Assembly (NCBI GenBank): GCA_026075535.2
Contig: AP026540.1
Location: 13,392,001 to 13,456,000, forward strand
DNA: 64,000 nucleotides
Reading direction: 5' to 3'
Origin: Tricholoma matsutake
Lineage: Eukaryota > Basidiomycota > Agaricomycetes > Agaricales > Tricholomataceae
Shown: positions 32,971 through 45,451 of the stretch, one piece after another
How positions within the stretch are numbered: position 1 is the stretch's first letter
Layout of the letters: every line of letters begins with the position of its first letter
Position numbers and translations under genes: made by a program
Notes under the pieces: model-generated
Databases searched by the model: none
What the model was told of the DNA's origin: nothing
Seen by the model: the letters and a program-made list of their open reading frames with translations, nothing else

Positions 32971-33690
32971 CCCTTCCCTGCAATTGCATTTCAAACATTA
33001 CTAATGTCTGTACTATGTTCTTAATGCACGTCTATCTGTACAGTACAGCAAGTAAAGTAGTAATGTAGTCATTGGTTAATTAATAGAGTATGTACAAATA
33101 TATAGTGAGTTTGACGGCATCCATTGAAACAGATAATGCAATATGTACAGTCAATAGTCCCCGTCCCCACTCCCATCCCCACTCCCATCCCCACTCCCAT
33201 CCCCACTCCCATCCCCACTCCCATCCCCACTCCCATCCCCACTCCCATCCCTGTCCCCATCCCCTTCCCTGCAATTGCATTTCAAACATTACTAATGTCT
33301 GTACTATGTTTTTAATGCACGTCTATCTGTATGGTACAGCAAGTAAAGTAGTAATGTAGTCATTGGTTAATTAATAGAGTATGTACAAATATATAGTGAG
33401 TTCGACAACGTCCATCAAAACAGATAATACAATGTACAGTCAATAGTATTCATAGGTTAATATTGTGTCTGTGCCAATGGCAATGCTGTGGCTGTCCCCA
33501 TGGCCATCCCCATGTCCGTGGCCATGTCTGTGCCCATTGCATTTCAAATGTTACTAGTGTCTGTATTACATTCCTAATGCATGTCTATTGTAAGGTATAA
33601 TAATCAGTGTACAATGTAGTCATTGGTTAATATAGTATAGTGACTTTATATAGTGAGTTCAACAGCATCCATCGAACCTGTATCATTCGA
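32971..33690. repeat. Three tandem copies (about 190 bp) each preceded by a C-rich tract
   Basis: A block starting CCCTTCCCTGCAATTGCATT recurs at 32971-33160 and 33262-33450 (nearly identical) and, more diverged, at 33531-33690. Each copy follows a C-rich microsatellite; before the second copy this is a 12-bp array of CCCCACTCCCAT, about seven and a half units (33165-33252). Open frames made of Gly-Val or Pro-His repeats here are products of the array, not genes. Confidence 0.85.
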
Positions 33691-33715
33691 TACAATGTAT
33701 GGGTTTGATAGGTCA

Positions 33716-34060
33716 TATCATTCAATACAATGTAGCTTAGCTATGTGACAAGAGGGAAGGGAGACGAGGGGGAAGGGAGATGACAACAAGAGTGGGGACA
33801 CCCATGATGACACCTGCCCCACCCCTATGAGCATCTGCTCATGGGGTGGTTCAGGGGGGAGAAGAATGGGGACAGGAGAGTGAGACGGCCAGGGGATGAC
33901 CTGGGGAGAGACAAATGCTGCCATGAGCAACTGCTTGTGGTGGGTGTTTTTAGTTTATTTTTATAATTGATAGTTATGGCCCCCTCCCCTTGAGCTTGCG
34001 AGGGGAGGGCCTAGCATTATACATAATAATTACCCCTCGCACAGATGCAAGGGAGTCAAT
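33716..34060. repeat. Second copy of the G-rich and paired-palindrome repeat
   Basis: The GAGCATCTGCTCATGGGGTGG-like words (about 33826-33850) and the palindromes at 33982-34009 and 34034-34053 repeat what is seen at 22260-22850. From 34061 to 34318 I see no gene. Confidence 0.6.
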
Positions 34061-34318
34061 TTAATAATCAATTCATGACAAGGGGCAGCAGGAACTTTAT
34101 TTTGTGAGACAATGCCCCCTTTTTGAGAATCCCTGAAATTTTCGCTGACCATCCTCCCCACCTCAATTTTTTTTTTCAGTTGTTGCTCAAATCAGAGTTG
34201 ACCACCCCCCTACCCCTGTAAATTTGCAGGAGAATCGAGCTAGAGTAGTAAACATGCATTCCCAGTTCTCGATGTACAGTTATTACAAAGGTGAAAATCA
34301 TGAAAATGAAAGTTTGGA

Positions 34319-36213
34319 CTATTTCCATGCCTTCTTCCCCTTTGGGACATCCTCCAACTCACCAGCATTCCTCTTTGCTGCACGCTTTACTGGCAAACAA
34401 TCCAACTGCCCCTTCAAAATCTTGAGGTGAATCATCTCATCCCATGTGATCACATACTCCTTCTCAAAGTCCTCCAAAATCTCCTGTCCAGCATGTTTTT
34501 CTTCAATATGCGCAGGCATGTTATATGACCAGATGATGTGGGTGTCACACACTTGCCTATGACCTTCAGGCTGTTGTAAGTGGCAAATGCAACACCATAT
34601 CAGCCAGTTAGTACTGGGACCTGATGAAGTTGGTGTGAGGGAGGCTGTGAGGCTAAATTTGACAAATGATGGGCAGTCATATGACTCTGCAACCTCAACC
34701 TTTTTCTTCTTGATCAGGTCAATATGGCATGTTCCACTTCATCCACTTCATCCACAAGGGAGTGGACCAATCTAAATGTAGGACAACTCAGGTGAGTTAT
34801 AACAATTGAAGCTAAATGAAATGCACTGGGTTTAGGAGTTTCTCTCTGTAATTGAGTTTTGCACTTGCTAGATGACACGCAACATGGTCATGCATTTTCT
34901 GAAGTCTTTCCTGGGCTCCACACAACCAGCAAACATGATAGCCATCCTTTGGAGCTGACTTCAAGACAGCTGTGCCATCTGCACTTACAAACATGAAATC
35001 TCCTGAAGTCATAGTAATGTCAATCGATGGTATGAATACAGGATACAAAACTGACCTTCCAAATTTCAGCATGGGAAACTTTTAGTCACTTTACGAGATG
35101 GTAGAGACTTTAGTCAATCCTGAGCTTTCACGACATTCCAGAGAGACTCAGCAACAGCTTCTAATGTCTTGCTTTCAAATCTCCAGGTTGGACCTGATGG
35201 TGACATTTCAAGCATGCCTTTGATGAGTTGTGTGAGACATGCAGGTACTTCAACCAGAGATGATTTTTTTGTCAGCTGGCCATCGGACAAACTAAATGAC
35301 TCGAAGGTGTTATGCTTCCACAGCCATGAAGCAGAGGAGTCTTCATTCTCAAGTGTTAAGACTTGTCCCCAGAGGATGACTTTCTCAGATGTAAGGTTGG
35401 ATATGCAGATCCTTGACACAGAATGTTTCACTTTGTTGTCAATGGCTGTAACTCGAATGATAGCTAGTGCAGCATGATTGTTGACACGAATAAATGTAGC
35501 AACTAGTTCATTTATGAGGAACTGATTGCCGACCAATGAGTCATCAGTAGTTGAGGGCATGGGGTGTGTGTGTGAATATGTCCAAATTTTCGTGAGGCCA
35601 TGAACTCTTGAAAGCTGATCAGTGGATTTCAGTCCATCCTCAGAGCAGAGGAGAAACCTGACTGCAGAAGATTTATGACAACTCTTCCCATTTGACAACT
35701 TCAGCCATGCCTGATCCTTCTTATGGACACTATCCATATCATAATTTCCTGGCTCAGGAAGGAGATCCTCAAGCTCATCAAGTCCTGTTGATTTGTCAGC
35801 TTCCAGCTCTTCTATTGAAGGAGGTTTATCTGGGACACTGGGGACTAATGGTTCAGATCGAGTGGGTCATCAACAAAGTCCATGGAAAAATCAATGTTGG
35901 ACTCGCGAAGGCCGACATACTCTCCAAAAGGGCGCATCAAGTCGATAGTTTCATCTAGAGTGGAAAAATCCTCATACACAACATGCAGCTCCTGGAAAAT
36001 CTGCATAGCTTTCCTTCTGCCAGCATTCCAAGCTGTAAGGAGGCTGACACCTGAAGGTTGGACATCTCCTGTCCAGGACTTAGGATTTGTGTGATCAACA
36101 CCTTCTACCCCATCCAACCAAAGGCAGTGATGACCCCAATCCCATTCTGGATATGCCCCAAATATGCAAAGGATCTCGATGGCCATTGATGCGCACTGTG
36201 AAAGTTGAAGCAT
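34319..36213 (-). pseudogene. Agaric transposon-associated gene with zinc-finger C-terminus
   Basis: Reading leftwards, the first segment (36213-35845) contains EWDWGHHCLWLDGVEGVDHT and DETIDLMRPFGEYVGL. A one-base frame change near 35860 leads into SEPLVPSVPDKPPSIEELEA and a long segment to 35114 (DQAWLKLSNGKSCHKSSAVR...). The next part (35072-34812) has a finger-like CWLCGAQERLQKMHDHVACH. The last exon (about 34690-34319) has YDCPSFVKFSL, CCICHL and WSYNMPAHIEEKH. I recognise this order from a widespread uncharacterised agaric family that sits beside transposons; its ending resembles CPLCP...VWxYNMxxHxxxxH fingers. Function is unknown; nucleic-acid binding is likely from the fingers. It lies head to head with, and slightly overlaps, the Harbinger transposase gene. 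Confidence 0.55.
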
Positions 36214-37408
36214 GTCAACACTTCCTATCCGCCATCTTGAGGAAAGGTTTCAACATGCTCCCGAGATGATATCTGTGTAAAGAATTCATTTATTTCTGCT
36301 ATCATCATTTTGGACTCATAGGTTCACAGATACTTCCGTAAAATGGCTCGTATCTTTGCATTTGCTCCTTTCAATTCCAAATACATAAAACAAATATCCC
36401 CAGATGATCCACCTTCATCAAGACTTTTCAACAATCTGAAATTATGGCCTTTTCTCCGATCTGCCCTTGGGGCAATTGATGGTAGCCACATCCATGCCAC
36501 TGCTCATGCTGAGTATCATGAAGCATGGTGCAACCAGAAGGGCTTCATATCACAGAACTGCTTGTTCAGTTGTTCATTTGATCTTCTTTTCACATATGTC
36601 CTTACCAGATGGAAGGGCTCTGCATCAGATGCCTGAGTTTATGAAAGTGCGATCTCTGATGATCTAATTGTACCTGAGGGATCGTATCTCCTTGCCGATG
36701 CAGGCTTCCCACATTGCAAGGAGCTTCTTGTTCCCTACCACGGCATCCATTATCATCTTGCTGAATGGGGGCATGCCTCATTACGGTATGTTTGTGTTTT
36801 TCAGTATAAGGCATGCCTAAATTCATGAAATGTCCAGACCACAAAATAAAGAGGAGCTTTTCAACTTGCATCATGCTCAGGCAAGAAATGTAATCGAGCA
36901 CATTTTTGGAGTTCTCAAGAAGTGCTTTCGCATACTTTTGATTGGCCCAGAATATGACATGACAATCCAAGCACAAATTCCGGCAGCATTGTGTGCTATA
37001 CATACTTTTATTCGCATTCATGATCCTCATGAAGAAGAACTTGCAAGTGAAGAATACCCAAACCAAGGTGGCCACACTGGTGATGGCTTTGTGCAACAAG
37101 CCAGTAATGTAGAAGACAACAACCCAAATGGGGTGGTTGCGGGTTGGCGAAACGAGATTGCACAGTCACTGTGGAATAGCTATCAGGCAATTTTGCGAGA
37201 ACGTGAGGCCAGTGACGACGTTGATGAATTTTTTGTACAATACAGATGTAGAGTAATACAGTGTACAGTACAGTTAGTGTACAAAAATTTAGGATACAGC
37301 TGGCTTCAAGATCATTTGGAGAGCATAATGCAATGTATTTTCCCGCTGCACATCAGACATGGCTATGAGACTACCGGCAGCATTTGGATTATTGCTATAA
37401 TAGAATGA
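36212..37408 (+). pseudogene. PIF/Harbinger transposase (DDE_Tnp_4 type)
   Basis: This enzyme would cut and join the Harbinger element. Exons are 36212-36274, 36322-36785 and 36838-37408, with introns of 47 and 52 nt; the phases agree. The head MSTLPIRHLEERFQHAPEMI keeps the conserved RHLEERFQ helix, but relatives have some 60 more residues before it. The DDE triad is visible: D in LGAIDGSHIHA (about 36478), D in LLADAGFP (about 36698) and E in RNVIEHIFGVLKK (about 36900). One in-frame stop, TGA at 36634-36636, stands where relatives have Arg. The gene converges on the Myb/SANT gene, with nine bases between their stop codons. A Harbinger pair of transposase plus Myb/SANT protein is the standard two-gene set of this superfamily. 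Confidence 0.85.
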
Positions 37409-37417
37409 AAGAGCACC

Positions 37418-38454
37418 TCATTCATTATCATCAATATGGTCTGCATTTTTGATCAGCTCCATTGCCAACTTGATTCGCCGCACATCCGATTGAAACAGGC
37501 TTTGTTGCATAGTCATATTCAGATTGTTGATGGCCCCAGTTGCTCCAACAAGAGCAGAGATGCTTGTATTGGTCTTCATTGATGTCGTTGCACTTGATTG
37601 TGGCTTTGAAGCAGTTTTGGATGGTGGCCAATTGGGCATGTGATCATCCCCTGATGCCTGTTTGCATCTTCCCAATGACTTTGATTTCACTGAGGGCATG
37701 CTAGGAGCTGATGCTGGGGTAGGGGGATGTGAGGATGCTGACGTAGGGGGATGCGAAGATGCCAAAGCAGGGGGCTGTGAGAATGCTGATGTAAGGGGAT
37801 GCGAAGGGGGCTGTGAGAATGCCAAAGCAAGAGGGGCTGAGGATGGAGTCATTGTCGGGACTGATAGGATAGAGAGTGAAGATGAGGCTGTTGCAGGTAG
37901 TTGGCCTAGTAAAGGATGTGACAACGTTGATAGGAGGGCTGGATCAACAACATCCATGAAAGTCAAGCCGTCTTGTGTGGCAGGAACGATGATCCTGGCT
38001 GAAGACAAAGGGGCAGCATGCCCAGTCTCATTAACCTCACCATTCCCATCAATCAAGAGGTTGGGAGGGGCTTGGGCAGTGCCCCTGTGTGCAAATTGAC
38101 CTTTTGCGATAGATTTCTCCATGATCACTTGCATTTTTGCATATTGTGGAAATGATGCATTGAGGAGCTGACGACAGTACCTTTTCTGTGATTTGAAGGT
38201 TAGATACATATGAAAATAACAATATAATAGGAATGTACCCATTCCTTCCCTAAATTCTTCTCAAAATCCTCGTAATGTTGAAGCTCGGCACTTGTTTGTG
38301 CCCAGATACCTGATCCAGCAGGCATTGCACCCATTCCCAACCTTCCATAGTAATCCTCAACCACCCTGTACATATCTTTATACTAGTAGAATGGTAAAAT
38401 GGAGGAAAAGGATGTAGAATGATTATATCATGCACCATAGTAAACTTGGCTTTG
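37418..38454 (-). pseudogene. Myb/SANT-like gene, 3' part (left of the LINE)
   Basis: This is the C-terminal portion of the Harbinger partner protein, which helps the transposase bind DNA. From the LINE junction it reads KAKFTM, then after an intron of uncertain acceptor MYRVVEDYYGRLGMGAMPAG and SAELQHYEDFEKNLGKEW. A clean intron follows (38186-38238), then KRYCRQLLNASFPQYAKMQV and a Pro/Ser/Ala-rich stretch with HPPTSASSHPPTPAS-like repeats, ending with VRRIKLAMELIKNADHIDDN at 37418. The gene is complete when the LINE is removed: the upstream half at 50816-51148 ends in the same codons (TIAAIKAKF) with which this half begins. Confidence 0.72.
38442..38454. repeat. LINE target site duplication, left copy
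   Basis: AAACTTGGCTTTG here is repeated at 50813-50825, directly after the LINE poly(A). The first three A's may belong to the tail, leaving at least 10 bp of certain duplication. Confidence 0.8.
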
Positions 38455-38610
38455 GACGCTTCTTTATCCAGTACCGCCACCTCATATGAAATTCCCATGG
38501 TTCAAAGGGGGCAGATCGAAGGGAAGCTACACTCCTGGGTCATAGAATAGCGTAAAAACACAACTGAATCAAAGGAAAAGAGAACGACACCCCAGCACCC
38601 GGCAACCAAA

Positions 38611-40305
38611 ATGCCGGACAATCAGACACTGGCAGCTACATCAGGACTTCGGCAAACAACTTTATCAGAGAACCCCAACTCAATCCAAAAAAGGGCGAAC
38701 CCTGTGGCGATGACACCGGAACTATCTGCCAAAGAGAAGCAACCAGCCCATTCACAGGCAGAGAAAGGTAGGATCATCAGATGAATGGGAGCAGTACCCC
38801 AAAGTGGAGCCAATTTGGGAGACATAATGGATGCCAAAGCAGGGCTCTCCTGGCTAGCAGCAAAGGGCCTAATGGCCCCATCAGGCTCAACCCCATCAAT
38901 GACATTGTTGGCCGAGACGCTCTTCCAAGTTGGAGCCCTACCAAATATGCCTCTACAAACGCTAAATGGAATACGGGCAGTGGCTTTTCTACTCCAAGAA
39001 CTAGAATTAATGAAAACAACAAGGGAAGTTACCACCACAGTGTCGAAGGAACTGATCTTGCTCATCGACACAATTCAGAACACATTTAAAGAGAAAATGG
39101 AAGAATGCATGGCCAGCTTACTCCAAACCACAAAAGAGGTAATAACACAAGCAAAAGAAACAACCAAAGAACTAGGCAAAGCAACCAAAAAAATGATAAG
39201 TACCGCAGAAAAGGAGAAGACACCAGCCATGCCCTACAGGGACGCCCTGAACCAGGGTACAGTCAGACCACCAGTCCAAGTGGAACCAAGGGTCAGAGCA
39301 AAGGAAGGTATAAGGGCAAGGCAGTTCCTATGGACCCTCTCAGTCGACATCCCAGAACTAAAAACACTGCCGGCACCACAGCTACTAAAACAGCTGAACG
39401 AAAAACTAACCAAAGTGGCAAAAACGACAAATGAAGAGTGCAAACTCCATTCGGCAATGTGGCTCAAAAATGGAGGGCTACTAATAGAGGCTGGAGACGA
39501 CAAATCCATGGCATGGCTTCGCAGCGAGGCGAACATACTGCACATGGAATGCGAACTGGGCACCTCCATACTACCAGAAGCTCGCAACTTCAACACTATG
39601 GCATATTTCATCCCACTAACTTTTGATGTATCAGAGAAAACACACATAGAGGAGGTAACGGAGTCCAACGACTTATCCAAGGATGCAATTAGCAAATGTA
39701 GGTGGGCGAAGGCCCCTGGACGGTGGAACCCAAACCAAACAGTAGGACATATGATCATCACTTTCACAGACCCGGATAGCGCAAATAAAGCCATACTCGG
39801 TGGGCTGGTTATCTGCAACAAAAAGGTATCAGTAACCAAATGCAAAAGAGAACTGATCAGATGTCTAAAGTGCCAGGGATATAACCACGTGGCGCACGAG
39901 TGCATTATCAGTAGAGACATTTGCGCTAGGTGCGGAGAAAACCACAGGACTAGTGACTGTAGTGCGGCGACACTACTATGTACCCCATGCAGAAAATGTG
40001 GACATGCAAGTAACGATTGGACGTGCCCCACATTCCTCAGAAAATGCAATGAGCATGATGAGAGGAACCCGGAGAATCTACTACCCTTTTACCCTTCTAC
40101 GGAGACCTGGACATGGGAAGCAGCACCTCCAAGTAATCGAAGGGCGGCAACCACCACAGGACTGACAGATTTCATGCAACCAATTAGGAGAGGACAGACA
40201 CGGCAAACCCAACTAAATTTCCAACCTAGACATGCAGCCTCAAACGAATGCAGACTCGAGCGCCAAAGTTGGGACAGGCAAGAACCTGAAGCGAACTATG
40301 AATAA
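38611..40305 (+). pseudogene. LINE ORF1 (zinc-knuckle RNA-binding protein)
   Basis: ORF1 protein would coat the element RNA. I chose the ATG at 38611 (MPDNQTLAATSGLRQTTLSE) because the frame runs on to 40305 with a single interruption, a TGA at 38782-38784. The middle has a helical Lys/Glu/Thr-rich segment (about 39060-39220). Near the C-terminus three knuckles follow each other: CLKCQGYNHVAHEC, CARCGENHRTSDC and CRKCGHASNDWTC (about 39860-40035). The length of about 564 residues is normal for Tad-type ORF1. Its stop overlaps the likely start of ORF2 in the sequence ATGAATAA (40298-40305). Confidence 0.82.
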
Positions 40306-41111
40306 CGAGACGAATGAAGAACAAAAGCTAAGAGTCCTACAAATAAATCTGAATAAATCACTCACCACCCACCTGGAGCTCATAAACGACTCACTAGCAG
40401 CACATTGGGACATCATACTAATACAAGAACCATACATCACCTTTTTCAGCAGCATTAGAACACCAAACCGTTTCACAGCAGTAACCCCCTCCTCGAGGCG
40501 AACCCTAGACACACCAGTGTGATCCACAATCTGGGTAAATTTGGCACTATCCTGAAATGACTGGAAAATACTAGACATTCCAGACACCAACGACATAGTA
40601 GCAATCGAACTAACAGGTGCATACCGCAGGCTCCAAGTATACAGTATATACAATGCATGCAAGAACTCACACACACTGGAAGCACTAAAGAGATACATGC
40701 ACGACAGCGGAAATAGCCACCAAGGGCCCCAGGACACACACATACTGTGGGGAGGGGACTTCAACCGACATCACCCAATGTGGGATAGGGATGAAGACAC
40801 ACACCTTTTCACTTCCAAAGCCCTAGAAGACACAGGAGAACTGATAGACCTAGTAGCAGAATACGACATGCACATGGCGCTACCAAAGGGCATACCGACG
40901 CTCAAGCACATGGTTTCGAAACGACACTCTAGGCCCGACAATGTGTTCTGCAATAGCAGCTTAGTAAATCATGTGGTGAAATGCGACACCATACCAGCCA
41001 GGCAACCAGGCAAAACCAACCACTACCCAATAGCGATAATACTGGAACTAATGCAGGAAAAGGCGTGGACAAAGCTATCACTAAACTTCAGGGAAACAGA
41101 ATGGGGGGAAT
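40298..41111 (+). pseudogene. LINE ORF2, 5' part: apurinic/apyrimidinic-type endonuclease
   Basis: The endonuclease nicks target DNA to start reverse transcription. The likely start is ATG at 40298 (MNNETNEEQKLRVLQINLNK), overlapping the ORF1 stop. Motifs seen: LQINLNKS (N-terminal strand), IILIQEPYI with the catalytic Glu (about 40420), WGGDFNRHHPMWD with the Asp-x-Asn (about 40750), RPDNVF (about 40935) and NHYPIAI (about 41020), the last being the usual SDHxPI position. Two in-frame stops (40520-40522 and near 40555) are TGA. The reading is cut at 41111 by the Gypsy-2 insertion and resumes at 47163. Confidence 0.82.
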
Positions 41112-41537
41112 TATAAGGGCAACCTAAGCCTCTAGCAAAGGAAAATCAGAAGTTAAAATTATACTACATAATACAGGCATTGGGGACACACCTAGCAAAG
41201 GGAAATCCAAAGAGAAAACTCTAAGGATCCCCTTGCTGATGCCCAGTATATGTGAAGACGACAAAAATCAAATATAACCTAAAAATAGAAAAAGGCAGAG
41301 ATAGGTGGATCAAGGCTGCCGAATGACATCATACCAAGGGGTATGTGTTGGAAGGGGTACTCCGCCTCTAAATATAAAAGTGTCAACATGTACAAACATG
41401 ATAGCAAGGGAAAATTAGTAATAAAATCCGGAAAAATCATAGAAAATGAAGAATAGAAGGAAATGAGGTGGGGAAAAATATAGGACAAACATAAAAAATA
41501 GGAAAAACACACAGGGCACCCCCCTAGTCCCCTTACA
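41112..41537 (-). repeat. Gypsy-2 3' LTR
   Basis: It is 426 bp, on the plus strand from TATAAGGGC to CCTTACA. It matches 46733-47157. The outer left end is TA rather than the usual TG in both copies. Confidence 0.92.
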
Positions 41538-41548
41538 TCACCCCCTCT

Positions 41549-44500
41549 CTAAGATGCATTGCCCCGATGCATTCGAAATTGTATACGACCAAAGTCCGTG
41601 ACTTGAATGCAATGCGGTGCAGCAGTGTGCCATCGGTGGAATTCCTTGATTAACCAAGGGGCATTTACATCAGACTCTTCAACCCATGAGTTCTCCTCAT
41701 ACCCATAACCCTTCCAATGTACCAAATACTGGAGTTTTCCTCGATGCAAATGGCTGTCCAAGATTGACTCGACTTCATATTGGGGTTCTCCCTCGATCAC
41801 TGTAGGTGGTGGTGGTGGGTGTGAATGGCGTCCCGGGAACGGATCTGGGGGAGCTGGAAGCAATTTGACAACATGGAAGACGGGATGGAGTCTGGACATG
41901 GAGGCTGGGAGGCGTAGACGATAGGCATGTGTTCCAATGCACTTGACAATGGGGAAAGGTCCCAAGAAGCGATGAGCGAGTTTCTTGGATGGACGTGTAG
42001 TGGAGATGTCACTGGAGTCAAGATAAACTCGATCACCAACCTTGTACTGAGGGGTTGGGGAGTGGCGCTGGTTGTAAAATCGCGCCATGTCGTCCTTCAC
42101 CTTTGCTAAGGCTGCCCTTGCCTCCTCCAAGCTATCCCTCATGCGTTCTGTGAACTCATTCACTGTCTCGATGTGTGAGGGAGTTTGGCGAGGTTCAAAT
42201 CCCATGCGTGGATGTCGTCCAGTGTCTAAGAGGAAAGGGGTCTGTTGATTGGAAGCATGGACATGGTTGTTGTACCCGAACTCGGCCAAAGGAAGGAGAT
42301 CATCCCAATCGTCCTGGTGTTCATTGACAAAGAGGCAGATGTACTGCTCCAGTTCCTGGTTGACTCGCTCCGTCTGGCCATCAGTTTGTGGGTGATAAGC
42401 AGTTGAAGCGAGGAGTTTGATCCCCAGGAGTCGGTACAGCTCACGAGTGAACTCTGCCATGAACTGAGGGCCACGATCCGAGAGGAAGGCACCAGGAAGT
42501 CCATGTAATTTCCACACGTGGTGGAGGTAGAGTCGAGCGGCACCTAGGGCACTGACAGTGGTGTGAGTGGGAATGAAGTGAGCGCGTTTTCCCACTGAGT
42601 CAACTGTGCACATCACCGCATCAAACCCGTTTGACTCTGGCAATTCCACCACAAAGTCGACGCTGACGACATCCCAACGACTCTCTGGAACAGGAAGAGG
42701 GGGTAGCTCACCAATAGGCTTGCGACGAGGGACCTTGGTGCGTAAGCAAAGGTCACAAGTGCGACAATACTGACCAATGAGCCGTGACATTTGTGGCCAC
42801 CAATAGTTCCGTGAGGTGAGCTCCAAGGTCTTCCAGCGTCCAGGGTGGCCAGCAATCTGTGAGTCATGGTGTTGGGATATGATGCGCCGGCGAAGGTCTG
42901 GGTCATTGGGAACATAGATGTGATCCCTGAAATACAACAAGTCCTCCTTTTCAGCCCACTCTGCCGCACGTAAGGAAAGGGTCGATCCCTTCCTCAGTTC
43001 TTTAACAGCTCGGGCGACAACATCCTCATGTAAACCGCTACGGTTTGCGCGATGAATGTCATGTAGAATGTCCCACTCCTCGCCCTGGGGTACAATGCCT
43101 TCCAGTGCCCGAATGGTGAACAGGTCTGGCTGCAACAGCACAATGTTTTGGTTGTCACCGCTGCCATCCCCATGGTCTGCACATCGGGATAGGGCATCGG
43201 TCTTCCCCATGCTGCAACCCGGATGGTGGTGCAAGGAGAAGTCAAATCTAGATAGATACAGGGACCAACGAGCTTGACGACGGTTCAATTTCTTGGCCGT
43301 CATGAAGTACTCGAGGTTCTTGTGATCCGTCCAAATTTCCACCTTGTGTTGGGCACCCTCGAGGAAGTGTCGCCACTCCTCAAGTGCACGCATTATCGCC
43401 AACATCTCCTTGTCATGGATCTCGTAGTTTCTCTCTACAGCACTAAGGCTTTTGGAGTAGAACGCAACAGGATGCCACTTCTGGTCCTCCAGAGACTGCT
43501 GAGACAACACAGCGCCCATCGCAAAGTCAGAACCGTCGGCTTCTACATGAAAAGGATGCGAATCGTCAGCAAAGGTAAGGATCGGAGTGGAAGTGACCAT
43601 CTCCTTAAGCTTTTCGAACGCCTCCTGTTGTGCATTATCCCACCTCCATGCCTCCTTTCCTGTCAAGTCAAACAGCGGTCATGCATGATGTGAGAAATCC
43701 TTGATAAAACGCCGATAAAAATTGATGAAGCCCAGGAAAGACTGCACCTCCTTCTTGTTCGTGGGCGTCGGCCAAGCTGTGACCCCGTTTACCTTGATAG
43801 GATCCATCTCCACTTGACCCTCCGAGATAATCAGGCCGAGGTACTTGATCTTGGTCCTTTCGAACTCGCATTTGTCCTGACGAAGGTAGAGTTTGTACCG
43901 TCGAAGTCGCTCTAGGACGAGGCACGTGATGCGACGGTGCTCTTCAACTGTGCGAGTGAAGATGAGGATGTCGTCGAGATAGATGCAGACAACGCCTTCG
44001 AGGATGAGGTCATGGAAGATGTCGTTCATCATGGTCTGAAAGGTGGCAGGGCCATTAGTAAGGCCAAAGAACATGACAAGTGGTTCAAAAAGACCACGGT
44101 TGGTACGAAAGGCTGCCTTCCACTCATCTCCCTCCTTTATCCTCACATTATTATAGCCCCAACGGACATCAAGCTTGGTGAAGTATTGGGCTCCACGGAG
44201 CTGGTTTACGAGTTCGGAGATGAGGGGTAGTGGGTAGCGATTTTTGACCGTGATGTTGTTGAGTCTTCTGTAGTCTTGAACCGGTCGAAGTGAGCCATCC
44301 TTCTTCTTGACAAAGAAAAAGGGAGAGGCCATGGGTGACTTCGATGGTCGAATACGTCCAGAAACCAGGTGCTCGTCGATGAACTAGTCAAGCTGCCGTT
44401 GTTCCTCCAGAGAGAGAGGATAGACCTTGCAGGATGAAGGGGTTGCGCCGGGGGTGAGTTCAATCGCGTGATCCCATGGCTTACGCGCAGGAAGAGAGTC

Positions 44501-45451
44501 GAATGACTCCTTGGAGAACACGTCTTCAAACTCATGGAGATGAGGGAGTAAGGAGTTAGTAGAGGATTTAGCAGCGTTGTTTTTGTGGAAGGCCTCGGCG
44601 AGGCATTGGGATATGTTCGATGTGGCACACACCTCATGCGATGAGCGAATCGCAGTGTAGAAGATCCGATCACCCTCCTCCACTTCCTCTGGGTCCTCAT
44701 CATCATCATCTGAGTCCAGCATTAGATCAGGAACCCCTTCCAATTCCACTTCAGGTATAGGCAGGGGTCCAGCACGACACTTCTGAGTTCGTCGTATTGC
44801 CGCCTTCTGTCCACAACGTTCTTGCCTGGCTTCTGTGAAACACGTCCGACAGTGGGATGGACATCGGCTCATGGTAACCTCCCCGGTGTGCCAGTCGACC
44901 TCTGGGTTATGGTCTCGAAGCCATGGATATCCCAAAATCGCCTTTTGCTTTCCTAATTGAGTGACAGCAAAAAGGGCACGCTCACTATGATCTTTGTAAC
45001 GGAGAACCAGGTCTGCAACCTCTCGGATGGCACCAGCTTCATTTGGGGATCCATCCACGTTATATACAGGTATTGGACGTGAGAGTGAGCGAGTATTTAG
45101 ACGATGTTGTTGTACCAGATGGGAATCGATGAAGAGTCCAGTTGCACCAGAGTCCAGGAGCGCAGAGACACTGAGTATCTGTCCAGTGTCGGTCGTCTGC
45201 AGTTCGATGGCTAGGTTTAAGGAATGTGCAGAGGGAGTGGATGCCACAATATACTTGCGTGGTAGTTTACGCTCCCATGATTTAATTTTGGGACGTGGAG
45301 TAGAAGGAGAGATGGGGAGAGCAGGTACATCTTTAGCCAACTTCGAAGGGTCAGAGAGGGGAGCAGTCACAGAAATGAATTCATTCTCCGGGGATTCAAC
45401 TGACAAGACTTCAAAGTGGTTATGGACAGGCAGTGAGGGCGTACAATTCAC
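41549..45451 (-). pseudogene. pol: Gypsy-2 pol (protease, RT, RNase H, integrase, chromodomain)
   Basis: On the minus strand from 45451: protease with Asp-Ser-Gly in SALLDSGATGLFID (about 45160); reverse transcriptase with YLDD in [11 protein letters not shown] (about 43980); RNase H with EADGSDFAMGAVLSQ and WTDHKNLEYFM (about 43540-43290); integrase zinc segment (AGHPGRW...CRTCDLCL); core Asp in SVDFVVELP, Asp in SDRGPQF and Glu in TDGQTERVNQELEQ (about 42660-42350); and a chromodomain, YEVESILDSHLHRGKLQYLV then HWKGYGYEENSWVEE (about 41790-41690). The chromodomain would steer insertion to heterochromatin. Two stops interrupt it: TAG near 44385 and TGA near 43680, the latter at an expected Arg. 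It starts in the frame next to gag (gag stop TGA at 45448-45450 overlaps), so expression would need a frameshift. Confidence 0.9.

Noticed and set aside
33069..33315. Open frames coding Gly-Val-Met or Pro-His repeat peptides on both strands
   Set aside because: They are simply translations of the 12-bp CCCCACTCCCAT array in several frames; there is no start context and no conserved flanks.
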